DNA of 64,000 nt from the NCBI RefSeq assembly GCF_007859315.1, contig NZ_VOHA01000003.1:558001-622000 (forward strand), read 5' to 3'. The notes beneath the pieces are model-generated. The model saw only the letters and a list, made by a program, of their open reading frames with translations, ran no database searches and was not told the DNA's origin. How positions within the stretch are numbered: position 1 is the first letter of the stretch; every line of letters begins with the position of its first letter. The position numbers and the translations under genes were made by a program. The stretch is from Reyranella sp. CPCC 100927. GTDB lineage: Bacteria; Pseudomonadota; Alphaproteobacteria; Reyranellales; Reyranellaceae. Of the stretch, positions 36,846 to 46,405 are shown in pieces.

Positions 36846-37910
36846 CTACGCCCGGTGCTTCACCAGGTTCCATGCCAGGTCGGCCATGCCGCGGGCGCGG
36901 TTGCCGTACTTGGTCGCCGTGGTTGACGAGGCGTTGCCGTCCAGGCCGCGCTTGTAGACGCCCTGCACGATGCCGGCGAGGCGGAACAGCGAGAAGGCCA
37001 TGTAGAAGTCCCAGTGCGGGATGTCCTTGCGGCCGGTACGCGATGCGTAAGCGGCGAGGTAGTCCTTTTCACTGGGGACACCCAGCACGGCCAGGTCCTT
37101 GCCGGCGTAGCCGCCGGTGGCGCCGTAGCCTGGACCGAAATGATAGGTCATGCAGTTGTAGGCGAGATCGGCCAGCGGATGGCCCAGCGTGCTCAGCTCC
37201 CAATCCAGCACGGCGATGATGCGCGGTTCGGTCGGGTGCACGATGGTATTGCCCAGCCGGTAATCGCCGTGACTGATGCGCGTTTCGTCGCCCGGCGGAA
37301 TGTTGGCCGGCATCCACTTCTTCAGCAGCTCCATCGACTCGATGTCTTCGGTGCGCGCCAGGTCATACTGGCTGGTCCAGCGCGCGATCTGGCGCTCGAT
37401 GTACTGGCCCTCGCGGCCGAAATCGCCCAACCCCACGGCCTTGTGGTCGACGTTGTGCAGGCGGGCCAGCACGTCGTTCATCGAATCGGCGATCTTGCCG
37501 CGATCGGCTGGCGAGACGTCGGGCATCAGCGGGTCGGCGAGGATGCGGCCGGGCAGGAACTCCATGATGTAGAAGTCGACGCCGAGCACGCTCGCGTCCT
37601 GGCACAGCGCATAGGCCTTGGGCACGGGTACGTCGGTATGGTCGCCCAGCGCCTTGATCACCTTGTACTCGCGGTCGACCTGGTGGGCCGAGGGCAGCAG
37701 CTTGCCGGGCGGCTTCTTGCGCAGGACGTAGCGGCGCCCGCCGCCGTCGCTCAGCAGGAAGGTCGGGTTGGACTGGCCGCCCTCGAACTGCAGCACCGTG
37801 AGCGGGGCTTTGAAGCCCTCGACATGATCCTTCATGAAGGCGGCGAGCTTGGCCTCGTCGAAGACGTGGGCCGGCCGTACCGGTGTGAGGTTGTCGGGCA
37901 GGTCGCTCAT
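36846..37910 (-). CDS. Phosphotransferase family protein (ACAD10-type APH domain)
   Basis: This 354-residue kinase-fold protein has VLRKKPPGKLLPSAHQVDREYKV (ATP-binding lobe), ISHGDYRLGNTIV (catalytic loop) and VLDWELSTLGHPLADLAY (metal Asp). This type often occurs near or fused to acyl-CoA dehydrogenases, where it is thought to phosphorylate 4-hydroxyacyl-CoA (family knowledge). An acyl-CoA dehydrogenase lies about 3.4 kb away, which fits loosely. ATG 37910 is chosen over an open extension to 38084, which is low-complexity and lacks a family match. Confidence 0.88.
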   Translation of the reverse strand: MSDLPDNLTPVRPAHVFDEAKLAAFMKDHVEGFKAPLTVLQFEGGQSNPTFLLSDGGGRRYVLRKKPPGKLLPSAHQVDREYKVIKALGDHTDVPVPKAYALCQDASVLGVDFYIMEFLPGRILADPLMPDVSPADRGKIADSMNDVLARLHNVDHKAVGLGDFGREGQYIERQIARWTSQYDLARTEDIESMELLKKWMPANIPPGDETRISHGDYRLGNTIVHPTEPRIIAVLDWELSTLGHPLADLAYNCMTYHFGPGYGATGGYAGKDLAVLGVPSEKDYLAAYASRTGRKDIPHWDFYMAFSLFRLAGIVQGVYKRGLDGNASSTTATKYGNRARGMADLAWNLVKHRA

Positions 37911-38125
37911 GGGCGTTTCCAACTCTCGTTCGGACGCAATAAACGCCTGTTTACCGCCCGACGCCCGCGCCGTCGACGGTCCCGTTCGGGCCATTTCGGA
38001 CCGCGGCTGCCTCGGACCGGCCGCGACATGACGAATATCCAGAACGTTTCCGCCGAACTTATTCGGCTTTCTTCCGGCCCGCATCCGTTCCAGAGTGGGG
38101 CGTCACGGCCTAGCGGGAGGATCCT

Positions 38126-38812
38126 ATGACCAAGCCGAACGGCGTGCACCACCTGGCGATCACCACCGCCGACATCAAGACGCAGATCGCCTTCTTCAGC
38201 GACGTGCTGGGCACCGAGCTGGTGGCGCTCTACTGGATGCACGGCGTCAAGGGGGCCTGGCACGGTTTCGTGAAACTCAACGATCACTGCTCGATCGCCT
38301 TCGTGCAAACGCCCGACATTCCCAAGATCGAGCGGCAGCTCGGCGTCACGCATTCCGGCAATCCCGGCGGTCCCTGCGCCGGCGGCGCCATGCAGCACCT
38401 GGCGATGAACTGCACCAGCGACGAGGAACTGATGGCGCTGCGCGATCGCATCCGGTCGCGCGGCGTCAACGTGTTCGGGCCGATCGATCACGGCTTCTGC
38501 AAGTCGATCTACTTCGCCGGACCGGAGAACCTCAGCCTCGAGATCTCGACCTCGCGCGCGGCCATCGATGCGCGGGCCTGGATCGACCCCGAGGTGGTCA
38601 AGCTGGCCGGTATCTCCGAACTGGAGCTGGCGCGCTACAAGTCGCCGGCGCGCTATGACGGCGAGCGGGGCAGCGTGCCGCAACCGCCGATGGACCCGGC
38701 CAAGCCGCACATGGTCTATCCCGGGCCGCGCTACGAGCAAATGCTGGCAACGCCGGACGACGAATACACGCGCCAGCGCAGCGAAACCACGCCGCCGGTG
38801 AAGGTGGCGTAA
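38126..38812 (+). CDS. VOC family protein (glyoxalase/dioxygenase fold)
   Basis: This 228-residue protein has two beta-alpha-beta-beta-beta units. GVHHLAITTADIKTQIAFFSDVLG opens the first and MQHLAMNC the second. His in VHHL and Glu in NLSLEIST are candidate metal ligands. It also has a long, polar C-terminal tail from about residue 160. The start has an AGGATCC-type upstream sequence. The reaction cannot be predicted. The gene is immediately followed by a nested palindromic element. Confidence 0.82.
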   Translation: MTKPNGVHHLAITTADIKTQIAFFSDVLGTELVALYWMHGVKGAWHGFVKLNDHCSIAFVQTPDIPKIERQLGVTHSGNPGGPCAGGAMQHLAMNCTSDEELMALRDRIRSRGVNVFGPIDHGFCKSIYFAGPENLSLEISTSRAAIDARAWIDPEVVKLAGISELELARYKSPARYDGERGSVPQPPMDPAKPHMVYPGPRYEQMLATPDDEYTRQRSETTPPVKVA

Positions 38813-38820
38813 ACCCCACT

Positions 38821-39044
38821 CCGCCCACGCAGCGGCTGTCGGATTCACACATTGTCACTGCGATTGAACCGCGAGAAACACGATCATTCCTGGGAGCGCG
38901 GGCGTCCCGCCCGCTCATGTCGGGCGAAAGCAAAGCTTTCGCCTTGATGCGGGCGGGACGCCCGCGCTCCCAGGGCTCGCTTTGCTCGCAATGACAGCGA
39001 AATCGCGATGAGATGTGTGAATGCGACAGCCGCTGTGCGGGCGG
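38821..39044. mobile_element. Nested palindromic element with 32-bp terminal inverted repeats (MITE-like)
   Basis: The terminal arms (38821-38852 and 39013-39044) match in 29 of 32 positions. Inside is a perfect family B hairpin: arms at 38889-38914 and 38949-38974, 26 bases identical, with an inner GGCGAAAG/CTTTCGCC hairpin. The element has no coding capacity. It fills the gap between the VOC gene and the convergent TetR gene. No target duplication was checked. Being an insertion of one repeat type into another, or a composite unit, are both possible. Confidence 0.7.
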
Positions 39045-39075
39045 AGAGGGGTGCTCGCGGCAAACGCGTTGCAGC

Positions 39076-39708
39076 TTATCGCCGCTCCGCGGCGGATCCC
39101 ACCAGCCGCAGCGCCAGCGTGGCGTAGCGGTCGGCGATGGTCTGTGGGTTGTGCGGGCCGCTGGCCCGGTACCAGCCTGCAACGGCGGTACACATCGTCG
39201 CGATGGCGCGGGTGGCTTCGGCGGGATGCGGGCAATCGAACTGGCCGCTGCGGCAGCCATCGGCGATGACGGTCTTGAAGATGTCCGAAACGCGGTCGTG
39301 CAGGGCGACGACGCTGGCGCGGTCATCGGCCGAGAGACTGCGCAATTCGCTGGTGCCGATGAAGGACTCGGTCTGCCGTTCGGTGTGCAGCCGCACATAG
39401 GCACGCACGATCGCGGCCAGCCTTGCGGCCGGCGTGTCACTGGCGGTATCGCGTGCCGTTTCCAGGATCGCGATCAAGTCCTCGGTCACGCTCACCATGA
39501 TGTGGCGCAGCAGGTCGGCCTTGGACGGAAAGTAGTAGTACGCGGCCGAGATGCTCATGTCGGCGCGGGCGGCGATGTCGCGCATGGAGGTGCCGTGGAA
39601 GCCCTGTGCGGCGAAGGATTCCAGCGCCGCCGCCAGCACACTCTCGCGACCGCCGGCACTATCCTTGCCGGCCTGTACCTCGCGGTCGCGGAGTTTCGCG
39701 ATCGGCAT
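39076..39708 (-). CDS. TetR family transcriptional regulator
   Basis: This 210-residue one-component regulator has an N-terminal helix-turn-helix at about 22-68 (VLAAALESFAAQGFHGTSMRDIA and ISAAYYYFPSKADLLRHI) and a C-terminal ligand domain. ATG 39708 follows AGGACAGGA-like sequence. It lies nine bases downstream of the amidohydrolase in the same direction, suggesting one operon. The palindrome at 41467-41476, ahead of that gene, is a candidate operator. The ligand is unknown. Confidence 0.92.
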   Translation of the reverse strand: MPIAKLRDREVQAGKDSAGGRESVLAAALESFAAQGFHGTSMRDIAARADMSISAAYYYFPSKADLLRHIMVSVTEDLIAILETARDTASDTPAARLAAIVRAYVRLHTERQTESFIGTSELRSLSADDRASVVALHDRVSDIFKTVIADGCRSGQFDCPHPAEATRAIATMCTAVAGWYRASGPHNPQTIADRYATLALRLVGSAAERR

Positions 39709-39717
39709 GTCCTGTTC

Positions 39718-41445
39718 CTAGGCCGCCCGGCGTATCGGCGACCGGCGACCAATACCATGACGCAGCAATTGGCCCGAATAGGTGCCGGTCTGCTGATCGT
39801 CGCGGATCGTGACCTCGCCGTTCACCAGCACATAGCGATAACCCCGGGCGCGCTGCACCCGCCGCCATTCGCCGCCCGGCAAGTCGTGCACGATCTCGTC
39901 GGGCATGACCTCGAGCTTGTCGTAGTCGTAGACGACGATGTCGGCCGGTGCGCCCTTGCGCAGCACACCGCGGCCTTCGAAGCCGGCGACTTGGGCAGGC
40001 AGGGCGGAGAGGCGCCAATGGGCTTCTTCGAGCGAGATCATGCCGTGCTGGCGCACGACCTTGCACAGCGTTTCGGTTGGATATCGGCCGGCCGTGAGGA
40101 ATTTGGTGTGTGCACCGCCGTCGGAAACACCGAACAGCACATAGGGATCATCGACGATCTCCCGGAGGTGCTCGATCTTGCCGTTGGGCGGCGCGGCGAA
40201 GAACTCGGTCTTGAGATCCTCTTCGACCGCCATGTCGAGCATGACGTCGACCGGATGCTTGCCCATCTTCTGCCCGGCATGGGCAAGCGTATGGTCAAGC
40301 CATGGCTTGTTCTTCTCCGTTTGCGGTCCCACGATCACGATGTCGGGCAGGGGGCCGGTGGCCGTCTTGGGCATGTTGTCGCGCAGCACCTGCCGGCGCG
40401 CCGGGTCGGCCAGCTTCTGTTTGCGCTCGGCCAAGGTGCCGGTGGTGGCGTCGCACCATGCCTGCGCGTCGTCGAACAGGTTCCAGTTCTCGAACGTGAA
40501 GGTGAAGCCGGCGTCAGTGGTCAGCCCCTGGCCGACGACACGGATGCCGCGTTCGCGGCAGCTCTTCAGCCACTCCAGCACGCGGCGATGAATCTCCGGC
40601 CGGTGGTCGAAGGCCTGCACCACGTTCATGATCATCGGCCGGCCGCTGATCTCGGCCATCTCTTCGTAGAAGCGCTGGTCGCGCGCATTGTCGCCGGAGA
40701 CCAGCAGCATCTGCATGAAGCCCTGGTTGCGCCGCCGCAGAACGTCGGCCAGGGCGCGGCAGGTGTCATCGTGCATCACGTCGGTCGGCATCGGGCTGCC
40801 GTCGAAGTCGCGCTGCACGCAGGCCGGGCCTGACGGCAGCATGCGCTGTGCCGACCAGCCGCAGCCGCCGGCGTCCATCGCCTCGTCCAGCAGCCGGCAG
40901 ATCTCGGCGTGCTGCGCGTCGGTCGGCCGGACGCCGGCCTTGGCGGCCTCGAAGCCCAGCACCCAGATCAGCAGCGGCGCGATCGGCACGTAAGGCAGGA
41001 TGTTCATTGCCTTGGGCGTGCGCTCGACGCTGTCGAGGAACTCGGGGAACGTCACCCAGTCCCACGGCATGCCCTCCTGCATCGACGCCATGGGAATCGC
41101 CTCGACGCGGGTCATGGTCATCATGGCGCGTTCGCGCATCTCCGGCCGCACGGGCGCAAACCCGAAGCCGCAATTGCCGATCGCGACCGACGTGATGCCA
41201 TGCCAGCCCGACAGGGTGCAGTAGGGATCCCAGAAGAGCTGCGCATCATAGTGCGTGTGCAGGTCGACGAAGCCGGGCGCCACGATCAGACCATCGGCAT
41301 CGATGACCTCGCGGGCATCCGCCGGGTCGATACGGCCGATTTCGGCGATGACGCCGTCGCGGATCGCGATGTCGCCGCGAAACCGCGGCAGGCGCGCGCC
41401 GTCGATGATGGTGCCGTTGCGGATGACCCGATCATAGCGTGCCAT
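39718..41445 (-). CDS. Amidohydrolase family protein (N-acyl-D-amino-acid deacylase-like)
   Basis: This 575-residue metal-dependent hydrolase of the amidohydrolase 3 type has the N-terminal VIRNGTIIDG strand, LHTHYDAQLFWDP with the metal His pair, IGNCGFGFAPV, VSDGGAHTKF with the Asp near the C-terminus, and GKPADIVVYD-like LRKGAPADIVVYD. D-aminoacylase, dihydroorotase-like and hydantoinase functions are all in the family. ATG 41445 follows GGAGGAAGC. The frame is open to 41493, but that part overlaps the operator palindrome. The TetR gene follows. Confidence 0.88.
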   Translation of the reverse strand: MARYDRVIRNGTIIDGARLPRFRGDIAIRDGVIAEIGRIDPADAREVIDADGLIVAPGFVDLHTHYDAQLFWDPYCTLSGWHGITSVAIGNCGFGFAPVRPEMRERAMMTMTRVEAIPMASMQEGMPWDWVTFPEFLDSVERTPKAMNILPYVPIAPLLIWVLGFEAAKAGVRPTDAQHAEICRLLDEAMDAGGCGWSAQRMLPSGPACVQRDFDGSPMPTDVMHDDTCRALADVLRRRNQGFMQMLLVSGDNARDQRFYEEMAEISGRPMIMNVVQAFDHRPEIHRRVLEWLKSCRERGIRVVGQGLTTDAGFTFTFENWNLFDDAQAWCDATTGTLAERKQKLADPARRQVLRDNMPKTATGPLPDIVIVGPQTEKNKPWLDHTLAHAGQKMGKHPVDVMLDMAVEEDLKTEFFAAPPNGKIEHLREIVDDPYVLFGVSDGGAHTKFLTAGRYPTETLCKVVRQHGMISLEEAHWRLSALPAQVAGFEGRGVLRKGAPADIVVYDYDKLEVMPDEIVHDLPGGEWRRVQRARGYRYVLVNGEVTIRDDQQTGTYSGQLLRHGIGRRSPIRRAA

Positions 41446-41466
41446 GGTGCTTCCTCCAGATTTGAA

Positions 41467-41476
41467 CGAACGTTCG
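41467..41476. promoter_or_regulatory. Palindromic operator candidate ahead of amidohydrolase
   Basis: CGAACGTTCG is a perfect palindrome, flanked by TTTGAA and ATAAAA, 22 bases upstream of the amidohydrolase start and between that gene and the GNAT gene. TetR-family proteins commonly bind such sites, and a TetR gene ends this operon. Autoregulation is the simplest reading. Confidence 0.5.
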
Positions 41477-41579
41477 ATAAAAACATCAATCATGTCAAGT
41501 CCGCCGATCGGATGATGTTTTTGGACGCCATCGCCGTCACGATGGCGCCCGCACGCTTTGCCACCGTTGAGGCGAGCCG

Positions 41580-42062
41580 ATGGATTTCACGGTCAGCGAT
41601 CTTCGAGACCAGCCGCAGCTCCTGGATACCGTCGCCGAGCGCATCTGGCGGGCATGGTGGGAGCCCGAAGGGCATCGGCTGGACCACCTCACGGACCGGC
41701 TGCGGGAGGCGCTGGACGACAATCCCATCCCGTTCGTGCTGGTCGCTCACCGTGACGGCCGCTATCTCGGCTCGACGGTGTGCATCGAGTCCGACCTGGC
41801 CGAGCGTCCGCAATATTCACCCTGGATCGCCGCGGTGTGGGTGGACCAGCAGCATCGGCTCAAGGCCGTGGGCAGGACCCTGGTGCGCGAAGCGATGCGA
41901 GCGTGCTTCAGGCTCGGCTTCGAGCGCGTCTATCTGTGCTCGGTGGCCGAGCGCCGCAACTTCTACACCCAACAGGGTTGGGTTCCGATTGAGGAGAATG
42001 TCGGACCCGACGCGCAGACGGTCTATGTCTGCGAGGCCAGCGCGTTCGGCGGCACCGCCTGA
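41580..42062 (+). CDS. GNAT family N-acetyltransferase
   Basis: This 160-residue acetyl-CoA-dependent acetyltransferase has the fold elements PFVLVAHRDGRYLGSTVC, WIAAVWVDQQHRLKAVGRTLV (acetyl-CoA loop region with a degenerate Q/RxxGxG/A: RLKAVGR) and YTQQGWVPI. ATG 41580 follows GAGGCGAG. It is divergent from the amidohydrolase gene and convergent with a HAD hydrolase at a one-base gap. The acceptor substrate is unknown. Confidence 0.85.
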   Translation: MDFTVSDLRDQPQLLDTVAERIWRAWWEPEGHRLDHLTDRLREALDDNPIPFVLVAHRDGRYLGSTVCIESDLAERPQYSPWIAAVWVDQQHRLKAVGRTLVREAMRACFRLGFERVYLCSVAERRNFYTQQGWVPIEENVGPDAQTVYVCEASAFGGTA

Positions 42063-42063
42063 A

Positions 42064-42723
42064 TCAGGCGAACGCGCGCAAGACCTCGGCGAGCGGCGCG
42101 TCCGACAGGCTCGCCAGATGCAGATCTGCCGCCGACAGATCGAGCGCCCGGGTCATCGGGTTGGGCACGGCGATGCAGAACAGTCCGGCTGCCTTGGCGG
42201 CGGCAATGCCGTTGGGCGAATCCTCGATAGCGATCGCCTGGCCAGGCGTTCGTGCGAGCCGCTTCAGGGCAAGCCGGTACAGATCCGGCGCTGGCTTCAC
42301 ATGGTCGACCTCGTCGCCGCAGGCCGTGTGGCTGAACGACGCGTGCAGGCCGAGGCGGTGCAGATGCCCGTGGACCCAGTCGCGATGGGACGTCGAAGCG
42401 ACGGCCAGCGACAGGCCCGCACCATGGGCGTCGCCGATCCACTGCAGAACGCCAGGTCTCGGCTGTTGCTGCGCGATCAGTGCCAGGTGCTGTGCGCGGC
42501 GACGAGCCCGGATGGCGACCCGGACGACGCTGCGGCCGATCGATCGCTCGAGATGATCATAGGGATCAAAGGCCACACCCGCGGTGCCGATGCAGCGGCT
42601 CCACCACTCGGGCGCCAGTGTCGTACCGTGAAGCGTGAATTCCTCGCACCACGACTCGAACTCCGGCGTCTCGGTATCGAGGATGGTGCCGTCGAAATCG
42701 AAGATCAGCGCGCTGATGGCCAC
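42064..42723 (-). CDS. HAD family hydrolase (beta-phosphoglucomutase-like)
   Basis: This 219-residue phosphatase/phosphomutase has the nucleophile motif FDFDGTILDTE, the cap-domain loop, the S/T motif VASTSHRD, Lys in HVKPAPDLY and the acidic motif AIEDSPNGI. It starts with GTG at 42723. It ends one base from the convergent GNAT gene and lies 20-25 bases downstream of the acyl-CoA synthetase start region. A phosphosugar substrate is possible but unproven. Confidence 0.9.
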   Translation of the reverse strand: MAISALIFDFDGTILDTETPEFESWCEEFTLHGTTLAPEWWSRCIGTAGVAFDPYDHLERSIGRSVVRVAIRARRRAQHLALIAQQQPRPGVLQWIGDAHGAGLSLAVASTSHRDWVHGHLHRLGLHASFSHTACGDEVDHVKPAPDLYRLALKRLARTPGQAIAIEDSPNGIAAAKAAGLFCIAVPNPMTRALDLSAADLHLASLSDAPLAEVLRAFA

Positions 42724-42748
42724 GGTACGGCCCCTGGTGCCCGGCGTG

Positions 42749-44302
42749 TCAGTTCACCTGGCGGTCCTTGCCCTCCCAGTAGGGTTTGCGCAGTTCGCGC
42801 TTGAGGATCTTGCCGGTGGGGTTGCGCGGCAGCGCCTCGACGAAGTCGACCGACTTGGGCAGCTTGTAGCCGGCGATGCGCTCGCGCGCCCAGGCGATCA
42901 GGTCGGCCGGGGTAACGCCGGCGTCCGCCTTCTTCACCACGACCGCCTTGACCGCTTCGCCCCAGCGTTCGTCCGGTACCCCGATCACGGCGACGTCGGC
43001 CACGGCCGGATGGCCGAACAGGGCGCTCTCGACCTCGGCAGGGTAGATGTTCTCGCCGCCGCTCACGATCATGTCCTTCACGCGATCGTAGATATAGAGA
43101 TAGCCCTTGTCGTCGAGATAGCCGGCGTCGCCGGTGAACAGCCAGCCGTCACGCATGGCCCGTGCGCTGGCCTCCGGCAGCTTCCAGTAACCCTTCATCA
43201 CCTGCGGCGAGCGAATGGCGATCTCACCCACCTGACTGGGCGCGCAGTCCGTGCCGTCATCGCCGACGATGCGCAGCGCCACACCCTCATGGGCATACCC
43301 GCACGACAACAGCTTCCTGGGATCGTCGGGGTCGTGGTCCGCCGGGGGCAGCAGGGTCACGGCGCCGCTGCTCTCGGTCAGGCCGTAGACCTGCTGGAAA
43401 CCGCACGGAAATATCTTCAACGCCTGGCGCAGCAGATCGGACGGGATCGGCGCGGCGCCATAGACGATCAGCTCAAGGCTGGAGAGGTCGGTCTCGCGGA
43501 TCTGCGGCGTCTGCACCAGGAACAGGATGATGGCCGGCACGAACAGCGCCACCGCGATGCGCTGTTCCTGGACCAGGTTGAGGATCTCCAGCGGCACCAC
43601 CTCGCGCACGATGTCGTTGGTGCAGCCGGCGTACAGGCCTGCCAGCGCCCATCCGGCGCCGCCGATATGGAACATCGGCAGCACCACCAGATTGCGCACG
43701 CCGGGGCCCATCCGCCACACCGGCGTCCAGCTGGGCAGCAGGTGCAGCAGGTTGCGGTTGGTGAGCTGGGCGCCCTTGGGCAGGCCGGTGGTGCCCGACG
43801 TGTAGAACTGCACGGCGACGTCATCAGCGGCGATGGCCAGCAGCGGGTCGCTGTCGGCCTGCCGGTCGCGCCAGCGCGCGAAGGGCTCGAAGTCCGGGTG
43901 AGTGCCGTTCAGCGCGATGATGGTGTGCACGCGGGTGAGCTGGCCGCGGATCTTGTCGATGACCGGGAAGTACTCCTCGCCGACCACCAGGATCTCGGCC
44001 TCGGCGTCGTTGATGATGTGCTGGATCTCAGGCGGCGCCAGGCGCCAGTTGACCGACACCATGACGGCGTTGGCCTTGGCGCAGCCGAAGAACAGTTCGA
44101 AGAAGCGGGCCTCGCTCTTGTCGAGATGGGCGACCCGGCCTTGCGGTTTGAGCCCGGCGGCGACCAGCCCGTTGGCCACCTGGCTGGCGCGGCGGTCCAG
44201 GGTGGCGTAGTCGACCGCCTCGCCGCGGTACACCAGGGCCGTCGTCCCGCCCTGTTGCCGGGCATGGTTGCGGACGATATCGGCGATCGATGTCGCGGGC
44301 AT
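42749..44302 (-). CDS. Acyl-CoA synthetase (AMP-forming)
   Basis: This 517-residue ANL-superfamily ligase makes acyl-CoA via acyl-AMP. Motifs are YTSGTTGLPKGAQ (A3), YGLTESSG (A5), LFTGDAGYLDDKGYLYIYDRVKDMIVSGGENIYP (A7-A8, given in short) and NPTGKILKREL with catalytic Lys (A10). ATG 44302 follows GGAGGAAG. The frame is open upstream to 45340, but that part only mirrors the divergent phosphatase gene and was rejected. The acyl substrate is likely a medium-chain or aromatic acid (inference). Confidence 0.93.
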   Translation of the reverse strand: MPATSIADIVRNHARQQGGTTALVYRGEAVDYATLDRRASQVANGLVAAGLKPQGRVAHLDKSEARFFELFFGCAKANAVMVSVNWRLAPPEIQHIINDAEAEILVVGEEYFPVIDKIRGQLTRVHTIIALNGTHPDFEPFARWRDRQADSDPLLAIAADDVAVQFYTSGTTGLPKGAQLTNRNLLHLLPSWTPVWRMGPGVRNLVVLPMFHIGGAGWALAGLYAGCTNDIVREVVPLEILNLVQEQRIAVALFVPAIILFLVQTPQIRETDLSSLELIVYGAAPIPSDLLRQALKIFPCGFQQVYGLTESSGAVTLLPPADHDPDDPRKLLSCGYAHEGVALRIVGDDGTDCAPSQVGEIAIRSPQVMKGYWKLPEASARAMRDGWLFTGDAGYLDDKGYLYIYDRVKDMIVSGGENIYPAEVESALFGHPAVADVAVIGVPDERWGEAVKAVVVKKADAGVTPADLIAWARERIAGYKLPKSVDFVEALPRNPTGKILKRELRKPYWEGKDRQVN

Positions 44303-44473
44303 TGTCACGGACTTCCTCCGGTTTCTTAAGGTACTTGGTTGACATTCTAACAAGCGCTTGCCGCCCCCGCCACGGCGCCAGTGGTCGCAATATGGACCAA
44401 ATATGTCGCTATCACAGGCAGTTGGCGGCAGGTCCTGATGGTAAATCAGCCGCTTCGCAGGTACATTCCTGGA

Positions 44474-45286
44474 ATGTTGCATAGATTGTTCGGCAAGCGG
44501 AGCAGGGCGGGATCGCCTGCCGCCGAGCGACGCCCTCGCGCGCCGTCGGATTGCCGTGTCTATGCCATTGGCGACATCCACGGCCGCCTCGATCTGCTCC
44601 AGGCGTTGCACGAGCAGATCGCCGCTGACTGCCGGGCGCGCCCGCACGAGGGCAGCGATACGATCGTCTATCTCGGTGACTACGTGGATCGGGGTCCCAG
44701 CAGCCGCGAGGTCATCGACTGCCTGCTGGACGCGCCGTTGCCGGGCTTCGCGGCGATCCACCTGATGGGCAATCACGAAGAGGCGATGCTGCGGTTTCTC
44801 GACGACGTCGAGGCCGGCCCAGCCTGGGTCAGCTTCGGCGGCGAGGCGACCTTGCTCAGCTACGGCGTGCGTCGCACGCCCAACACGCTGGGGCGGCAAC
44901 GCTTCGAGGATATGCGCCGACAGTTCGCGGCCAAGATACCCGAGCGCCATGTGGGGTTCCTGCGCGGCCTGCGACTGTCCTACGAGTCCGGCGACTACTT
45001 CTTCGCCCACGCGGGCGTGCGGCCAGGGGTGGCGATCTCGGCCCAGCAGCCGCAGGACCTGCTGTGGATCCGCAACGCGTTTCTGTCGAGCGACGTCGAC
45101 CATGGCAAGGTGGTCGTTCATGGCCATACGCCGACCGATGCTCCGGAGATACGGCACAACCGTATCGGCATCGATACCTGCGCCTTCGCCAGCGGCGTGC
45201 TGACCTGCCTTGTCCTGGAGGGCGATGATCGCCGGTTTCTGGCCACCGGCTCTGCCGACTGGTCGCAGCACGTGGCGGCCCAGTAG
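44474..45286 (+). CDS. Metallophosphoesterase, PPP-type serine/threonine phosphatase
   Basis: This 270-residue phosphatase has the PPP signature [35 protein letters not shown], and a C-terminal [10 protein letters not shown]. The five motifs give a two-metal site. Bacterial members dephosphorylate proteins or dinucleoside tetraphosphates. ATG 44474 is chosen because the family usually starts with a short MLxRLFG-like segment; ATG 44438 is also possible. It is divergent from the acyl-CoA synthetase and 47 bases upstream of uxs, in the same direction. Confidence 0.88.
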   Translation: MLHRLFGKRSRAGSPAAERRPRAPSDCRVYAIGDIHGRLDLLQALHEQIAADCRARPHEGSDTIVYLGDYVDRGPSSREVIDCLLDAPLPGFAAIHLMGNHEEAMLRFLDDVEAGPAWVSFGGEATLLSYGVRRTPNTLGRQRFEDMRRQFAAKIPERHVGFLRGLRLSYESGDYFFAHAGVRPGVAISAQQPQDLLWIRNAFLSSDVDHGKVVVHGHTPTDAPEIRHNRIGIDTCAFASGVLTCLVLEGDDRRFLATGSADWSQHVAAQ

Positions 45287-45333
45287 ATGCGGTTTCCAAA
45301 CAACACCCAAATTGTGATCGTACGAGGGGATTG

Positions 45334-46287
45334 ATGCCAAAACGGATTCTTGTGACCGGCGGCGCCGGCTTCCTGGGCTCGCATCTGTGCGAGCGGTTGC
45401 TGAACGACGGCCACGATGTGCTGTGCGTCGACAACTATTTCACCGGCACCAAGCGCAATCTCGTGCCGCTGCTGGACCACCCGCATTTCGAGGTGATGCG
45501 CCACGACGTGACGTTCCCGCTCTATGTCGAGGTCGACGAGATCTACAACCTCGCGTGCCCGGCCTCGCCGATCCACTATCAGCACGATCCGGTGCAGACC
45601 ACCAAGACCAGCGTGCATGGCGCCATCAACATGCTGGGGTTGGCCAAGCGCACGCGGGCCAAGATCTTCCAGTCGTCGACCAGCGAAGTGTATGGCGATC
45701 CCGACGTGCACCCGCAGCCCGAGAGCTATCGCGGCAACGTCAATCCGATCGGCCCGCGCGCCTGTTACGACGAAGGCAAGCGCTGCGCCGAGACGCTGTT
45801 CTTCGACTACCACCGCCAGCACAAGCTGCGCATCCGCGTGGCGCGCATCTTCAACACCTATGGTCCGCGCATGCATCCCAATGACGGGCGCGTGGTGTCC
45901 AACTTCATCGTCCAGGCCCTGAAGAACCAGCCGATCACCATCTACGGCAACGGCCAGCAGACGCGCTCGTTCTGCTATGTCGATGACCTGATCGAAGGTT
46001 TCATCCGCCTGATGGGCGCGCCGGACTCGGTGACGGGGCCGGTCAATCTCGGCAATCCCGGCGAGTTCACCATCCGCGAGCTGGCTGAGAAGGTGATCAA
46101 GCTGACCAACTCCAAGTCCAAGCTGATCAAGAAGCCGCTGCCGGTCGACGATCCGCTGCAGCGCCAGCCCGACATCCGGTTGGCCAAGAAGGTCCTGAAG
46201 TGGCAGCCCAAGGTGAAGCTGGACCAGGGCCTCGGCAAGACCATCACCTATTTCGACCATCTGTTGTCGGCAGGCGTGCCGTACTGA
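45334..46287 (+). CDS. uxs: UDP-glucuronate decarboxylase (UDP-xylose synthase)
   Basis: This 317-residue SDR-type enzyme makes UDP-xylose from UDP-glucuronate. The NAD loop is [15 protein letters not shown]. Catalytic residues are T/S in QSSTSEVYG with E118, and Y145/K149 in [27 protein letters not shown] and [10 protein letters not shown] are family marks. ATG 45334 follows GAGGGGATTG. It is followed by a strong hairpin terminator and supplies xylose donor for polysaccharide. Confidence 0.95.
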   Translation: MPKRILVTGGAGFLGSHLCERLLNDGHDVLCVDNYFTGTKRNLVPLLDHPHFEVMRHDVTFPLYVEVDEIYNLACPASPIHYQHDPVQTTKTSVHGAINMLGLAKRTRAKIFQSSTSEVYGDPDVHPQPESYRGNVNPIGPRACYDEGKRCAETLFFDYHRQHKLRIRVARIFNTYGPRMHPNDGRVVSNFIVQALKNQPITIYGNGQQTRSFCYVDDLIEGFIRLMGAPDSVTGPVNLGNPGEFTIRELAEKVIKLTNSKSKLIKKPLPVDDPLQRQPDIRLAKKVLKWQPKVKLDQGLGKTITYFDHLLSAGVPY

Positions 46288-46296
46288 TTGTTTCGG

Positions 46297-46319
46297 CCCG
46301 CGGCGGTCACCGCCGCGGG
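46297..46319. terminator. Strong hairpin after uxs
   Basis: CCCGCGGCGG and CCGCCGCGGG form perfect 10-bp arms around the three-base loop TCA. It begins ten bases after the uxs stop. It lacks a T-tract, but stem strength and position make a transcription stop likely. Confidence 0.75.
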
Positions 46320-46405
46320 TCGGAAGGGCAAGCCCGGTGCCGACGCGACCGGGCCTGCTGCGCCTGGACACCCCATATCAAGGGTGAAAAACCAGGAGCA
46401 CCCGA

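Noticed and set aside
44303..45340. N-terminal extension of the acyl-CoA synthetase frame
   Set aside because: It mirrors the phosphatase gene on the other strand. The true start at 44302 has GGAGGAAG.
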